NCBI GenBank assembly: GCA_903904835.1
Contig: CAIVEI010000160.1
Coordinates: 1 to 54,946 of the forward strand
DNA from: an uncultured Schlesneria sp.
GTDB taxonomy: Bacteria > Planctomycetota > Planctomycetia > Planctomycetales > Planctomycetaceae
DNA: 54,946 bases
Reading direction: 5' to 3'
A model generated the notes under the pieces. The model saw only the letters and a list, made by a program, of their open reading frames with translations. It had not been told where the DNA came from and made no database searches. Both the position numbers and the translations under genes were made by a program. Within the stretch, counting starts at the first letter, position 1, and every line of letters starts with the position of its first letter. Positions 18,070-28,228 of this stretch are shown piece after piece.

Positions 18070-18133
18070 CAAAAATGCTTTGCAAGTCGCCAAGCATCGA
18101 TTGAAGTACGCATTACGTGAATGCAACTGGTGG

Positions 18134-18177
18134 AATACCGGATCAAGCACTACTTTGGCTTGATCCGGTATTTTTTT
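18134..18177 (+). terminator. Strong Rho-independent terminator
   Basis: A perfect 15-base stem, AATACCGGATCAAGC (18134-18148) with GCTTGATCCGGTATT (18158-18172), is followed by more T residues. It closes the surface-protein cluster and may act in both directions, since the WD40 gene converges on it. Confidence 0.9.
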
Positions 18178-18271
18178 GAATGGAGTTTCAGCCGATGTGT
18201 CGTTGGCGAATGATTGTCGGGCATTTCGGCGCCAGTCATACAGAATCGTCACACTTCATCGAACCTTCAAC

Positions 18272-19330
18272 TCAGTTGCCGGTAGTTGCCGCTGCCGGAT
18301 CAAGCTTTTGCTCCTCGTTCGCCTCGGCCTTGAATTCTGCGACCGCCAGTTGATTGTGACCCGCTGCATACAACGTATCTTCGGCATCGTTGAGCACAAA
18401 TGCGTGAACATGCATTGGCATTTTGGACTGGTGCAAGGGCTTTCCCGTTTCTGTATCGTAGAACGAGATAAAGCCTCCGTTATCTCCACCGCCGAAAATG
18501 CCCCAACTTTCGCTGACAGGGAACGCGATCTGTTCGACCAGTCCTTTGTAGGTTGTGTCCGAGATTTCTTGAACTCGTTGACCCACTTGCAAATCAAAAA
18601 TCTCGACTCGCGATGGCCCGTCCAGGTGATCGATGTTTCCGATTGTCCCAATTCCACCTGCTGCGACACGTCGCCCATCTCGTGAAAATGCCACGCTGCG
18701 GATACCCCCGATCGAGTGCCGGCGTTGTTTTGGGTCCCACGTGTACATGACGGGGGCTTCCACCTCCGACAGCTTTTTACCACTGGCAACTTCCCAAATC
18801 ACCACATGACCGACTCGGTCACCGGTCGCCAGGAATAGACCATCCGTTGAAAACGCAACCGCATAAAGCATCGACGGAAAATGATGCGGCGTCATCGGCT
18901 TGTGGTCGACCAGCGTGAGAAGCAGATCTCCCGTGTCGGCATTCCAGACCTTACATAGCATGTCATCAGCTACGGTCGCGATTCGCCTGCCATCGGGTGA
19001 CGCCACGACTTTTCGAATCCATCGTTCATGTGCGATCACATTACGGCAGGGAACGCGCTGTTCGACATCCCACCAGATCAGGCGGCCGTCATAGCCACTC
19101 GTCACTAATTGCTGCCCGACCATGGCGGCGCCGGTAACGTAGCTCTGGTGCCCCTCACCTTGAAATTCAATCGGCTCGGGGTTTTCCGCCGTGAGGTTGA
19201 TTTCATAAACCTTGAAATCGGACCCACCGACGAACAGCCGTTCGGTTTGCGGCAGTCGCGCGATGCACAAGCCTATCGATTTCAAACGAATCGTTCTGGC
19301 GACCTTGAATTTCGTAGGATCAGCAGACAT
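18272..19330 (-). CDS. WD40 repeat protein
   Basis: A 352-residue cytoplasmic-looking protein without a signal peptide, made of about six or seven WD40 blades. Typical units are GYDGRLIWWDVE, SPDGRRIATVADDMLCKVWN, STDGLFLATGDRVGHVVIWE and SRDGRRVAAGG. It is the last gene of a minus-strand operon with DUF1549/DUF1553 and DUF1501 proteins (35-base gap to the latter). This trio recurs in planctomycetes; the WD40 member is thought to be a scaffold, but no function is proven. The C-terminal 20 residues are low-complexity (Glu/Ala/Thr). Confidence 0.88.
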   Translation of the reverse strand: MSADPTKFKVARTIRLKSIGLCIARLPQTERLFVGGSDFKVYEINLTAENPEPIEFQGEGHQSYVTGAAMVGQQLVTSGYDGRLIWWDVEQRVPCRNVIAHERWIRKVVASPDGRRIATVADDMLCKVWNADTGDLLLTLVDHKPMTPHHFPSMLYAVAFSTDGLFLATGDRVGHVVIWEVASGKKLSEVEAPVMYTWDPKQRRHSIGGIRSVAFSRDGRRVAAGGIGTIGNIDHLDGPSRVEIFDLQVGQRVQEISDTTYKGLVEQIAFPVSESWGIFGGGDNGGFISFYDTETGKPLHQSKMPMHVHAFVLNDAEDTLYAAGHNQLAVAEFKAEANEEQKLDPAAATTGN

Positions 19331-19365
19331 TACGCATCTCGTTTTTTGAAGAATGCAACTTGTTG

Positions 19366-20673
19366 TTACGCCAGAATGTCTTTGATCGGTTGACAGCCGA
19401 AATCGACGATGGGGATAGGACGTGCCCCAACATGATATTCTTTCGTGGGGTCGATTCCGACCGCTGAAAAGATCGTGGCGAACAGGTCTCCGGCTTTGAC
19501 TTCACCCTCGACAACCGTTTGTCCGTCGGCGTCCGTTTTGCCGTACACGGCTCCTCCTTTGATTCCACAACCCGATAGTGATGCACTCCAGGCATTCGCA
19601 AAGTGATCGCGACCCAGGCTGGCGTTGATCTGTGGGGTGCGACCGAACTCGCCAAACGTCAGGACGAGTGTGTTTTCTAGCAGTCCGCGTTGGCCAAGAT
19701 CATCGAGCAATGCCGACATTCCCTGGTCAAGGTCCGCACAAAGTTCACGATGCGTTTCAAAATTCTGGCCGTGACTATCCCACCAGGCTCGTGCAACCTT
19801 TACGAAGGGAACACCCGCTTCGACCAGTCGGCGAGCGACCAGACATTGTTCTTGAAACTGAGTCGGCCCGTAGAAATCGCGAGCTGACTGCGGTTCCTGG
19901 TTAATATCAAACAACGATTCACTCGACATCAATCCCCGTACTCGCTCGTATGCCATCCCATGACTGGCGACGGAGGGATTGGAATGCTTATCGATAAACC
20001 GACGGGCGAGCAGTTTCTGGAATGCTGCTCGATCTTGGTGATCCGTTTCCGAGATCGAATCGAGTCTTCGAATGTTCGGCGGGATCATGCTTTCGGTCAG
20101 AAACATGGGTGCATAACGAGCACCCAGGAAACCGGGCCCCCCTTTGTGACGTCCTTCGGTCTCAGAATACAGCGAGACGTAATCAGGAACCTGACTGTCT
20201 GCGCGTCCCAGCTCCCGAGCGATCAACGCTCCAAGGTCGGGATAATCGACGGCCGCTTCCTTGGCACGACCGGTTTCCATCAGAACTGTTCCACCGCCGT
20301 GATCTCCGTTCCTCGTGTTGAGCGACCGTATGATCGCGGTGGTCTTCATCCGCTGAGCCATCTTTGGCAGAAGTTCGCTGATCTGCACGCTGGGGATGTC
20401 GGTTGAGATAGCTCGAAAGGGGCCACCGGTCAGTCGACCTGGCTTGGGGTCCCATGTTTCCAGTTGGCTTGCCCCGCCCGCCAGCCAAAGCAGGATAACG
20501 CTCTTGTGTTGCCGCTTCAGTTCCGCAGCGAGTGTCGGTGTTTGCAGTGCATCCAGAACACGCATATTGGCGGCGAAAGCGGCCGTACTCGCCATGACAG
20601 ACGAGCCGAGGAAGCCACGGCGCGAAACACCGGGATCGATTGGGGCACGAAGACGAGCGTCGAATAACGCCAT
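19366..20673 (-). CDS. DUF1501 protein (Tat-exported sulfatase-like)
   Basis: A 435-residue DUF1501 protein. The N-terminus has a twin-arginine signal (SRRGFLGSS). The fold is alkaline-phosphatase/sulfatase-like. Conserved segments visible are LAGGASQLETWDPKPG, RSLNTRNGDHGGGT, the late GEFGRTPQIN and GRDHFANAWS, with His and Asp residues where the family's presumed metal ligands lie. Substrates are unknown. It lies 31 bases after the DUF1549/DUF1553 gene and 35 before the WD40 gene, so the three are probably cotranscribed. A second, independent DUF1501 gene is at 22733. AGGA precedes the ATG. Confidence 0.9.
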   Translation of the reverse strand: MALFDARLRAPIDPGVSRRGFLGSSVMASTAAFAANMRVLDALQTPTLAAELKRQHKSVILLWLAGGASQLETWDPKPGRLTGGPFRAISTDIPSVQISELLPKMAQRMKTTAIIRSLNTRNGDHGGGTVLMETGRAKEAAVDYPDLGALIARELGRADSQVPDYVSLYSETEGRHKGGPGFLGARYAPMFLTESMIPPNIRRLDSISETDHQDRAAFQKLLARRFIDKHSNPSVASHGMAYERVRGLMSSESLFDINQEPQSARDFYGPTQFQEQCLVARRLVEAGVPFVKVARAWWDSHGQNFETHRELCADLDQGMSALLDDLGQRGLLENTLVLTFGEFGRTPQINASLGRDHFANAWSASLSGCGIKGGAVYGKTDADGQTVVEGEVKAGDLFATIFSAVGIDPTKEYHVGARPIPIVDFGCQPIKDILA

Positions 20674-20704
20674 ATCACGAATCCTGCAAAGTTCTTATCA
20701 GTTC

Positions 20705-22336
20705 TCAATGATTAAATCGCAGTTCCGGGCTTGCCAACAAAACCCAGACGAGTTGCCTCAGGCCAGCGATTGGATTTGAAGACCGCTCAGCCAGAAACGC
20801 CTCGCAAGTGGATCGCTCGTCGGGAAGAGGCGACCTGGAAAAAACAGTCCAGAACGCAGTTTCAATTTGCAAAACCTGGTCGTTTTTTTGCTTGAGACAA
20901 CCAACCAGAGTGGCACCGTCATCACGAACATAGTCATCCCACAGCCTTGAGTTGTTGCTGAAGAGCAGTGCTTCGTCGACACCAATTTGGAAGTTTTCGC
21001 CGGGAACTTCGAACTGGTTTGCGAGGTCATCCGCATTCCGTTCAAGTTCGTCTCGTCGATTTGGCCATTCGGCAGCGGTCGTTGCCACGATCGTTTCCGG
21101 GTTCAAGCTGGCGATTCGAAGTGACAGCGAATATTGGCGAGCCGAGAGTGGTCGTATCATTGCCAGCGCGAACAAATCGGCGGAGGGCGGTTCACTTGCC
21201 GAGTCCCAGACGCTGCTGCGAGCATACGTCTGGCTGGAAACGATTCCACGGATCAGACGCTGAAGATCATATTGATGCGCGACCAGATCACGACTGAGCC
21301 ATTCCAGCAGTTCCGGGTGGCTCGCGGGATTGGCGGAGTGCATTTGATCGAGCGGATGGACCAGGCCGCGCCCCATCAAAAGGGCCCAGATGCGATTGAC
21401 GGCGTTTCTGGCAAAAAAATGATTGTTTTCCGCTTGTAGCGCCAATTCCACCAGTCTCGCACGCGGGCTGAATTCCGGTCTTGGAGGCGGCCCCGCATTG
21501 TCCTCCTTTGTCTGACGATTGATTTCGTCATTTTCCTGCTTGATTTGCTCTGCTGTTTTCTCGATGACTGGTTGATCGACGGTTGCCCCCGTCAGAAACA
21601 TGATACGAGCGACTTTTTCTTCGCCCTTCGTCGTTTTGAATTTGACGTCACCGCTGAACTTCTCGGCGACGACGTTCTTTTTTGTCAGGTAAATGCGATT
21701 GAAAAAGGAAGTCATGCCGTAATAGTGGTCCTGCTTCCAGTCATCGACCAGCGGATGGTCGTGGCACTTTGCACAACTGACATTCACCCCGAAGAACAAC
21801 GAACTGCTGTCATTTGTCAGTTGATCGAGATCCCTCGCTCGCGTTCGCAAAAAGTTCAATGCAGGTTTGATCTCGGGATCTTCCTCGTTGCCAGTCATCA
21901 TTTCGCGAAAGAGTTGATCCCACGGACGATTCTGGCGAACCGATTTCAGCAGGTACTCGCGCCATTCGCCGGGACTATTCCGCTGGCCGTCACTCAACAG
22001 TCCTTCCAGGCAATTCCGAAAATGGAAGGCAAAATCAGGGCTGCTCATCAGTCGCTCGACCGTTTTTGACCGCTTATCGGGTTCCGTGGAAGCAGCGTAT
22101 GATTGGGCTTCCGATAAAGTCGGGATACGGCCAGCCAGATCCAGTGTCGTTCGGCGAAGGAGAGTACGGTCGTCAGCCAAAGGCGCAGAAGGAATGTACT
22201 TTTCGTCGAGCTTCTGTTGGATACAGCGGTCGATCACATGTTCGATCGGCATCTCTTCGGGTAACAACTCTGCCCCGAACGACATCGCCGGGATGGCAAC
22301 CATCGCTATCAACGACCAGTAGAAATGGCGCAACAT
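20705..22336 (-). CDS. DUF1549/DUF1553 domain protein
   Basis: A 543-residue exported protein (signal peptide to about residue 21). The DUF1549 part begins near 30 (IEHVIDRCIQQKL, LLRRTTLDLAGRIPT) and contains a c-type heme-like motif, CAKCHDHP (about 186-193). The DUF1553 part contains NHFFARNAVNRIWALLMGRG and HPELLEWLSRDL (about 310-360). Many homologues carry an extra N-terminal cytochrome domain that is missing here, so this is the short form. It heads the operon with DUF1501 and WD40 genes. Role unknown; one CxxCH suggests a redox or heme-linked function in the periplasm. Confidence 0.9.
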   Translation of the reverse strand: MLRHFYWSLIAMVAIPAMSFGAELLPEEMPIEHVIDRCIQQKLDEKYIPSAPLADDRTLLRRTTLDLAGRIPTLSEAQSYAASTEPDKRSKTVERLMSSPDFAFHFRNCLEGLLSDGQRNSPGEWREYLLKSVRQNRPWDQLFREMMTGNEEDPEIKPALNFLRTRARDLDQLTNDSSSLFFGVNVSCAKCHDHPLVDDWKQDHYYGMTSFFNRIYLTKKNVVAEKFSGDVKFKTTKGEEKVARIMFLTGATVDQPVIEKTAEQIKQENDEINRQTKEDNAGPPPRPEFSPRARLVELALQAENNHFFARNAVNRIWALLMGRGLVHPLDQMHSANPASHPELLEWLSRDLVAHQYDLQRLIRGIVSSQTYARSSVWDSASEPPSADLFALAMIRPLSARQYSLSLRIASLNPETIVATTAAEWPNRRDELERNADDLANQFEVPGENFQIGVDEALLFSNNSRLWDDYVRDDGATLVGCLKQKNDQVLQIETAFWTVFSRSPLPDERSTCEAFLAERSSNPIAGLRQLVWVLLASPELRFNH

Positions 22337-22732
22337 TCGCGGCTCTTTGGTGTTTTGGGGAGGTCGGCAGGCTATCGAGGCGGGGTTTCCTAACTATTAA
22401 TCTTTCTCTGATCGACAGCGAATTGAAAACAAATTAGCCAGTTTTGATGCGTGAATCAAGTAGTTAAGGAATTCAGAGGTCGCCAGTTTTTCGAATTCGA
22501 TAAGAAAAACGCTGATTTGACGTCTCGTGATCACGATAACGACTTTCTTTTGATATTCCGCACCTGAAAAATAAGGCCAGAGATCATTTGACTATTGCTG
22601 ATGATCGGATGTATGTGAAACAAGTGATCCCTCTTGTTAAGGGGTTGTTCACAAGGTATGAGTATTGATGCATATGAAATTAAGATACCCTCCCGCCCCA
22701 TGTGTCCCACCGAATTACCGAGAGGATCAATT
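22337..22732. other. Divergent promoter region between DUF operon and second DUF1501 gene
   Basis: About 395 bases separate two divergently read units. The stretch from 22440 to 22640 is AT-rich and should contain both promoters. I see no clear operator and no gene. The frame of the downstream gene stays open here, but its real start is at 22733. Confidence 0.45.
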
Positions 22733-24106
22733 ATGATTTCTCGAATCCCGTTTGATCGCCGTCGATTTTTGCAAGTCGGAGCCGCCGGGGTCGTTGGATC
22801 CGCCCTGCCCTTTTTACATCGGTCTGCGGCTGCATCGAGCGAAACGGGCCGGGCGAAATCAGTCTTGTTGGTTTTGCTCAGTGGTGGGCCGAGCCAATTA
22901 GACACTCTCGACCCAAAGCCAAACTCACCTGCCGAGATCCGAGGCGAGTTTTCGGCGATTGAGACGGCTGTTCCCGGCATTTCGATTTGCGAGCACCTGC
23001 CGAAACTGGCTCAGCAAATGGGACGCTGGTCGATCATTCGCTCGCTGGCTCATTTGGAACATAATCATCTCTTGGCGACTCATGTTGCGCTGACTGGGCG
23101 GCCCACACCGATCCCTCGTGGTGGAAGCGATCTGGATCGCGTTGAATCCCGGTTTGATTTTCCGAATTTCGCGTCGGCACTCGATTGGATTAGGCCACGA
23201 AACGATGGAATCCCGACCGGAGTTTCGTTACCCAATTATTACATTGAAGGTCCACTCACCTGGCCCGGACAGTATGCTGGATTTCTTGGTCCGAAGCATG
23301 ATCCTTGGCAGATCAATCAAGATCCGAATGACCCGAATTTTCGGATCGACTCGCTCAGCCTGCAGCCGGGAGTCACGTCGCCACGGCTTTTGTCTCGTCA
23401 GCATTTGCTCGACGAACTGAACCGAAATTCAACGTCGTGCACGGAAAGTGGACGAATGGATTCGTTCGGCCAGCAGCAGGAACTTGCCTTATCTCTGCTT
23501 ACCTCGGACCGAGTTGCCAAAGCGTTCGAGATTCAGCGAGAAGAATCTGTTGTTCGGGATCGATACGGGCGTAACAAGTTTGGTCAATCTCTTCTGCTAT
23601 CGCGTCGACTGATAGAAGCCGGCGTCCCGATCGTTCAAGCGGCGATGGGGATCGTGCAAACCTGGGATACTCACGTCGATAACTGGGGGCGGTTAAAGGG
23701 GACGTTATTGCCACAATTGGACCAGGGACTTGCCGCTTTGATGGATGACCTTGCTGGTTCGGCTCTTCTCGAACAGACGATGGTCATTGTGATGGGCGAG
23801 TTTGGACGAACTCCACGGATTTCAACATTGCCGGGGCAATCGGTTCCTGGCCGCGACCACTGGGCGCATACCTATTCAGGATTATTTGCTGGCGCTGGGA
23901 TTCGAGGTGGTCAGGTAATTGGAAAGACCGACGACATCGCGGCATATCCCGTTTCTCGATCGTGGTCGCCAGCCGATGTCTGTACAACCCTGTTTGATGC
24001 CCTCGGAGTCAGCCATGACGCATCCATCAACGATCCGCTTGGCCGAGCCAACCATCTGTTAAACGGCGACATCATCGAACCGCTTTACACGGGCGCGAGC
24101 GCCTGA
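22733..24106 (+). CDS. DUF1501 protein (Tat-exported), second copy
   Basis: A 457-residue DUF1501 protein. The start at 22733 is chosen because GAGAGG precedes it and the next residues form a twin-arginine signal (DRRRFLQVGAAG). The family segments are LSGGPSQLDTLDPKP, RSLAHLEHNHLLATH, GEFGRTPRIS and GRDHWAHTYSG. It is clearly a different subfamily from the copy at 19366, with the residues around the presumed metal site conserved. It is transcribed alone, divergently from the DUF1549/DUF1553 operon, and converges on the HEAT/TPR gene. Confidence 0.9.
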   Translation: MISRIPFDRRRFLQVGAAGVVGSALPFLHRSAAASSETGRAKSVLLVLLSGGPSQLDTLDPKPNSPAEIRGEFSAIETAVPGISICEHLPKLAQQMGRWSIIRSLAHLEHNHLLATHVALTGRPTPIPRGGSDLDRVESRFDFPNFASALDWIRPRNDGIPTGVSLPNYYIEGPLTWPGQYAGFLGPKHDPWQINQDPNDPNFRIDSLSLQPGVTSPRLLSRQHLLDELNRNSTSCTESGRMDSFGQQQELALSLLTSDRVAKAFEIQREESVVRDRYGRNKFGQSLLLSRRLIEAGVPIVQAAMGIVQTWDTHVDNWGRLKGTLLPQLDQGLAALMDDLAGSALLEQTMVIVMGEFGRTPRISTLPGQSVPGRDHWAHTYSGLFAGAGIRGGQVIGKTDDIAAYPVSRSWSPADVCTTLFDALGVSHDASINDPLGRANHLLNGDIIEPLYTGASA

Positions 24107-24160
24107 CGGATTGGATTGAAGATGGAGCTTGAATAGCGGGTGTTGGGGCTGATGTTGCAA

Positions 24161-24299
24161 TCGCCGCAGTTTACGGCGACTTCTTGCCGCAGCCCCCCTT
24201 GAACTCTCCGTGAAACTTGGGCCAACACACGGTTGAACCAACTACAGATAGCACCCTGTAAGTACCGATTACACTTCGTGGCGGCTGGAAGCCGCCACT
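24161..24299. repeat. Two hairpins between convergent genes
   Basis: TCGCCG / CGGCGA (24161-24179) and a perfect 9-base stem, GTGGCGGCT / AGCCGCCAC with a GGA loop (24279-24299). The second looks like a dispersed GC-rich palindrome. Either could slow or end transcription from both sides, but T-runs are missing. Confidence 0.45.
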
Positions 24300-24331
24300 A
24301 TGCCAATGACAGCCACTTTGAACTGAATGGT

Positions 24332-27115
24332 TTAAGGCTTTGCTGGTTTTTCATTGGAACTTTCAGAGGGTTTTTCTGAGAGAATCTTATTGAAATCAGG
24401 GTCATCGCGCAGGACTTTGAAATCGGGGTCCTTCGCCATCCAGGTGTAATCGTCGAAGCCCTGTTTGAATGATTCTCGCAAGTCCGTGATCGCTCGTTTG
24501 CGATACGTTTCGCGAACGGTGGCTCGGTCAGGCAGGTCAGTCTGCTTGTCAACTTGTTCTACGGCTCGCGAGTAGGCGCAGGCCGAATTATAAAGAAACA
24601 GCGCGTTAGACGCCTTACGGTTGGGATCACGTGGATCGTCCGCCGGTCGATGTTCTTCGAGATACTTCAGTCCTTCCGCGAGTCTCCCATCAGCAATTCG
24701 AGCGATTGCGAAACTCGTAGCAAATTCACTCGGAAACTGTGGCTCGTGCTTGAGTTCGATCACTCTATCAAAGTCTTTGCACGCGTCACCGAACTTCTCT
24801 TGTTTCAGGAATAGCTGGCCACGTCCTAGATATGCCTCGGGGAGTTCGGCATCGAGTTGAAGCGCCATGTTGTATGCCTCCATCGCCTCCTTCTCCTGCT
24901 GATTCTTACTAAACGTATCTCCCTGAAACGCGTACTGAAATCCTGGGGAACGTTGACGCAAAGCCAAAAGGGCTGAATTGGCATAATTCTTTTTAGCTGG
25001 GTCACCGGAGTCGCGAGCCTTGATCAATGCCGCACGAGCGGTTGGCGTCCCAAAGTTCGCCAGTGCCTGCATGATGTTCCCAAGAAGATGATTCGTTCTT
25101 TGCTTGTCAATCGCGGCGATCAGCAGTTTTTCGCCTTCGGGGTTTCCGTCAGCAGTCAATGCCGTCGCAGCGGTCGTGACAAGTTGATTATCACTTGATG
25201 CAAGCGCGTCACCACAAAGCTCGCGGAATTTCGGGTGACGAAAAATCTTCAGCCCCTGCAGAATTTGAACTTTTTCGTTGTTGTTTAGCGAAATGTATTT
25301 TTGGACCAGCTTGTCGGCGACCTCCTGGTCACCCAATTGCATCAGCAGGTTGATCGTTGTGACGCGGTCATTACCCGATTCCAGTTGTTTCAGCAGTAAT
25401 GGGATTGCTCGGGCATCCTTTGTCCGCGAGAGCAATTGAACCACATTCACGTCGGGAGGTCCCGATTCCAGCATCTTCAGCGCGTATTCGATCGATAGAG
25501 ATTCACTCCGCTGATCGTTCCGCTGGGACAATGTCTGGAACGCCTGATCGCGAATGATTTTGTCGGGTGATTTAAGGGCTCGTTCGAGGACATCAACCAG
25601 TTGAGGATGACCGACTTGAACAAGAGCTTTCAACGATTCCGTATCCATTCCAGCCGGTCCATTCGACACGAATTCATACAATGCGTCGGACCAGATCGGA
25701 CGTGGGTATTTGGCAAGTACTTGAACAATTTTTTTCCTTGATTCCGCAGGTTCGTTCTTCAGCAATGCAAGCAGCGCATCGTGCGCCGCTCCGAATCGTG
25801 ACCCGGCAAGACTTTCAATCGCGGCGGAAGACAGTGGTTCAACATTCCGTTTTGCATACAGCACCAGCTTTTCGACCGCCTGCGGTTCCCCGAAGTGACT
25901 GAGCGCCTGCAGCGCCGCCTTCTGGAACTCGGGGTCTTTGTCTTCCGCCCATTCAAAAATCTGAGGCAGATTTTCAACATCCAGCCGACCGCCACCGTAA
26001 GCCAATGCGGCTGCGCGCGACAACGGGTGTCCCGTACGAATCTCTTTGAGCAATTCATCGCGAGGAAGATTGAGATAGGCGGTCCTCAATGCCGCCCCGA
26101 CCGATTCTGATGATGTTTTATGCATTCGAACCTGGCCGGGCACTCGAATGCCGAACCCCTGATTTCTCGCTTGAACATCGTCGATGACGGGAAATTCGGT
26201 GAGATGGAATTCTTGAATGGCAGCCGGAATGACCGGAAACATCTGGTTGACGTTGTTGCCATGATTTCCCGCTGCGGCGGTTTGCAGCCAATTCATCAGT
26301 TGAGGATCAGGGGGAGTTGCTCCCTCGACCCACCGCACGACAACTCGTGCGATCTTCTGGGCAACGACGGCGTCTAACTCATCAACAAACGATCCCGCAT
26401 TGAACGTATTAATGGCTCCGCTGATGGTGAACAAGGCGAGGCTTTGCTTCGGCCCGATTCGCTCGATTTCAAGGCTCAACTGAGCGCGTTGCAGGTCGTT
26501 GACATTGATTTCTTTGGTGACATCACCAAGTTTCATTTTCAGAACGCATTTGGGAACGTTGGGGCCAATCGGCAGATCGGAATAAACCAACCAGATCCCT
26601 GTATGACCACCAGCAGGAAGCTTCCATTCTTTCAGAGGCTTCATCGTCGAAATCTGATAATGCTGCTTCCCGGCTTGAAATTGAAAGTTCTGCAATTGCT
26701 GCGGAATGTCCTTCAGCTTTCGCTCTTCTCCGTCAATCTCGGCAATCACTTGATCGCGAGCAATCGTGAACGACTGCTTCGTTGTGTTGGCGAGCATCAC
26801 ATGCAGCGCTAAATATCGAGTCTGGCCGTTTCCTGCATAAAACATCCCCACGTGAGCGACATCGAGCATGGCCATTATTTGCTGGTCAACGCCTGTCACG
26901 ACGGCGGGTGCGCCGTTCTTTAAACGATCCACTTCCGCTTCAAGCTTATTGATTCGCTCAACAAGCTTCTTCAGCGCGACCGGATCGGTTGAAGTTTCTT
27001 GCTTCTGCAGGCCCTCTTGCGCCGAGGCGGTTTGAAGCGAGCCGATGGGCGTTGCCAAGAGAAAGGCGATCCAGGCAATCAAAGGAACCCAAGTTCGGAC
27101 GATATTCTTCGACAT
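24332..27115 (-). CDS. Secreted HEAT-repeat and TPR protein
   Basis: A 927-residue exported protein. A signal peptide (to about 33, TASAQ) is followed by a short coiled coil (about 46-67, LKKLVERINKLEAEVDRLKN), a mixed region (about 75-370), a long helical HEAT-repeat stretch (about 375-740, with units such as DPEFQKAALQALSHFGEPQA), TPR units (about 750-835, EAYNMALQLDAELPEAYLGR) and a polar Ser/Lys/Pro end. These modules bind other proteins; no catalytic motif is visible. It lies 14 bases after the aldose epimerase gene, so the two are probably cotranscribed. I cannot name a partner. Confidence 0.82.
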   Translation of the reverse strand: MSKNIVRTWVPLIAWIAFLLATPIGSLQTASAQEGLQKQETSTDPVALKKLVERINKLEAEVDRLKNGAPAVVTGVDQQIMAMLDVAHVGMFYAGNGQTRYLALHVMLANTTKQSFTIARDQVIAEIDGEERKLKDIPQQLQNFQFQAGKQHYQISTMKPLKEWKLPAGGHTGIWLVYSDLPIGPNVPKCVLKMKLGDVTKEINVNDLQRAQLSLEIERIGPKQSLALFTISGAINTFNAGSFVDELDAVVAQKIARVVVRWVEGATPPDPQLMNWLQTAAAGNHGNNVNQMFPVIPAAIQEFHLTEFPVIDDVQARNQGFGIRVPGQVRMHKTSSESVGAALRTAYLNLPRDELLKEIRTGHPLSRAAALAYGGGRLDVENLPQIFEWAEDKDPEFQKAALQALSHFGEPQAVEKLVLYAKRNVEPLSSAAIESLAGSRFGAAHDALLALLKNEPAESRKKIVQVLAKYPRPIWSDALYEFVSNGPAGMDTESLKALVQVGHPQLVDVLERALKSPDKIIRDQAFQTLSQRNDQRSESLSIEYALKMLESGPPDVNVVQLLSRTKDARAIPLLLKQLESGNDRVTTINLLMQLGDQEVADKLVQKYISLNNNEKVQILQGLKIFRHPKFRELCGDALASSDNQLVTTAATALTADGNPEGEKLLIAAIDKQRTNHLLGNIMQALANFGTPTARAALIKARDSGDPAKKNYANSALLALRQRSPGFQYAFQGDTFSKNQQEKEAMEAYNMALQLDAELPEAYLGRGQLFLKQEKFGDACKDFDRVIELKHEPQFPSEFATSFAIARIADGRLAEGLKYLEEHRPADDPRDPNRKASNALFLYNSACAYSRAVEQVDKQTDLPDRATVRETYRKRAITDLRESFKQGFDDYTWMAKDPDFKVLRDDPDFNKILSEKPSESSNEKPAKP

Positions 27116-27129
27116 GATGTTTTAATCCC

Positions 27130-28083
27130 TCATACGATCACCGACCCTACGGAAAGATCAATCCACGTATGAAATTCCTGGCCCGGCCCCAAGACTCGCC
27201 AACCCACATCGAGGCCACTTGTCTGTAAGTTTACCGCATCTGTCGGGCAAGTATACGGTTCAAGACAAACGGCAGATCGATTCGGCGGAGTAAACGCGAC
27301 AATTTCGCGGAAGATTGGTGGGCATGTCAGTGTCACCTGCAGGCCGGCTGATTCATCCATGACCAGACAATCAAATTGCGGGCCGTCACATTCCAACCCT
27401 GTGTAAACGTCGTCCAGTTTTAGAACGTTGAGATAAGCTCCGTCACGCAGATCGTTGGAATCGTCCAGCTCCACGGTCTTTCCTGTTGGCAAACAATCCA
27501 GAAGCTCCCATCGCCGTTGGGCAGGAACTTCAACCAGACAGTCGTCGTATCGACTTTCTGCCGTCAGCGGGACTTTGAAGTAGGGGTGAGTCCCCAATCC
27601 CCAGGGAAGCGGCCGACTATCGGGATTCAAGATACGAAACCTGGCTCTCAGCCGTGATCGCACAAGTTCATAGTCGACTTCAATGACAAAGTCGGCAGGC
27701 CAGAGTGATCGACGGTCCGGAGCATCGACGCTCAGTTGAAACTGGCCAGTCACAAAATCATCAGATTGCCGCACGATGCGCCAAGGCCGATCCATACACA
27801 AACCATGGATCGCATTTCCCCAGTAGTCGGTACCAGGCAAGACATAGTCATGTCCGTTCCAGGTAAATTTTCCATCGCGGATTCGGTTGGGAAATGGAAA
27901 CAGGATAGGAATTCCACTGCCGCTGGGCTGCTGAGTTCCTGACTCGAAATTGGGGACCGAATCCAGGACATCGACCATGTTTCCATCAACCGCTGCCCGA
28001 AACTCGAAGCAATTAAACCCGAGGTTGGGAAGAATTCGTGCTGTTGAACCGCTGAGATGATCGCGAATAGTAATGACGGTCAT
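27130..28083 (-). CDS. Aldose 1-epimerase family protein
   Basis: A 317-residue cytoplasmic protein of the galactose-mutarotase fold. It interconverts anomers of aldoses or handles a related hexose. The family's catalytic histidine is in LGTHPYFKVP (about residue 164) and the catalytic glutamate in CLEPYTCPTDAVN (about 290). The early segment SGIPILFPFPNRIRDGKF matches the substrate-entry motif. The tight 14-base gap to the HEAT/TPR gene suggests one transcript, although the products share no obvious task. Exact sugar unknown. Confidence 0.88.
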   Translation of the reverse strand: MTVITIRDHLSGSTARILPNLGFNCFEFRAAVDGNMVDVLDSVPNFESGTQQPSGSGIPILFPFPNRIRDGKFTWNGHDYVLPGTDYWGNAIHGLCMDRPWRIVRQSDDFVTGQFQLSVDAPDRRSLWPADFVIEVDYELVRSRLRARFRILNPDSRPLPWGLGTHPYFKVPLTAESRYDDCLVEVPAQRRWELLDCLPTGKTVELDDSNDLRDGAYLNVLKLDDVYTGLECDGPQFDCLVMDESAGLQVTLTCPPIFREIVAFTPPNRSAVCLEPYTCPTDAVNLQTSGLDVGWRVLGPGQEFHTWIDLSVGSVIV

Positions 28084-28228
28084 GAAGTCGCCGCAGAAGG
28101 TAGTGGGAACAATCCGGATCGGAATTCAAAATCCGACACGCACGAGAGTTCGACCAGAGGTCCCTAGCCCGCGCGAACGGGTCCATTGATGAACTATAGC
28201 AAACCAATCGCCGCAAACCAGCCGGAAG

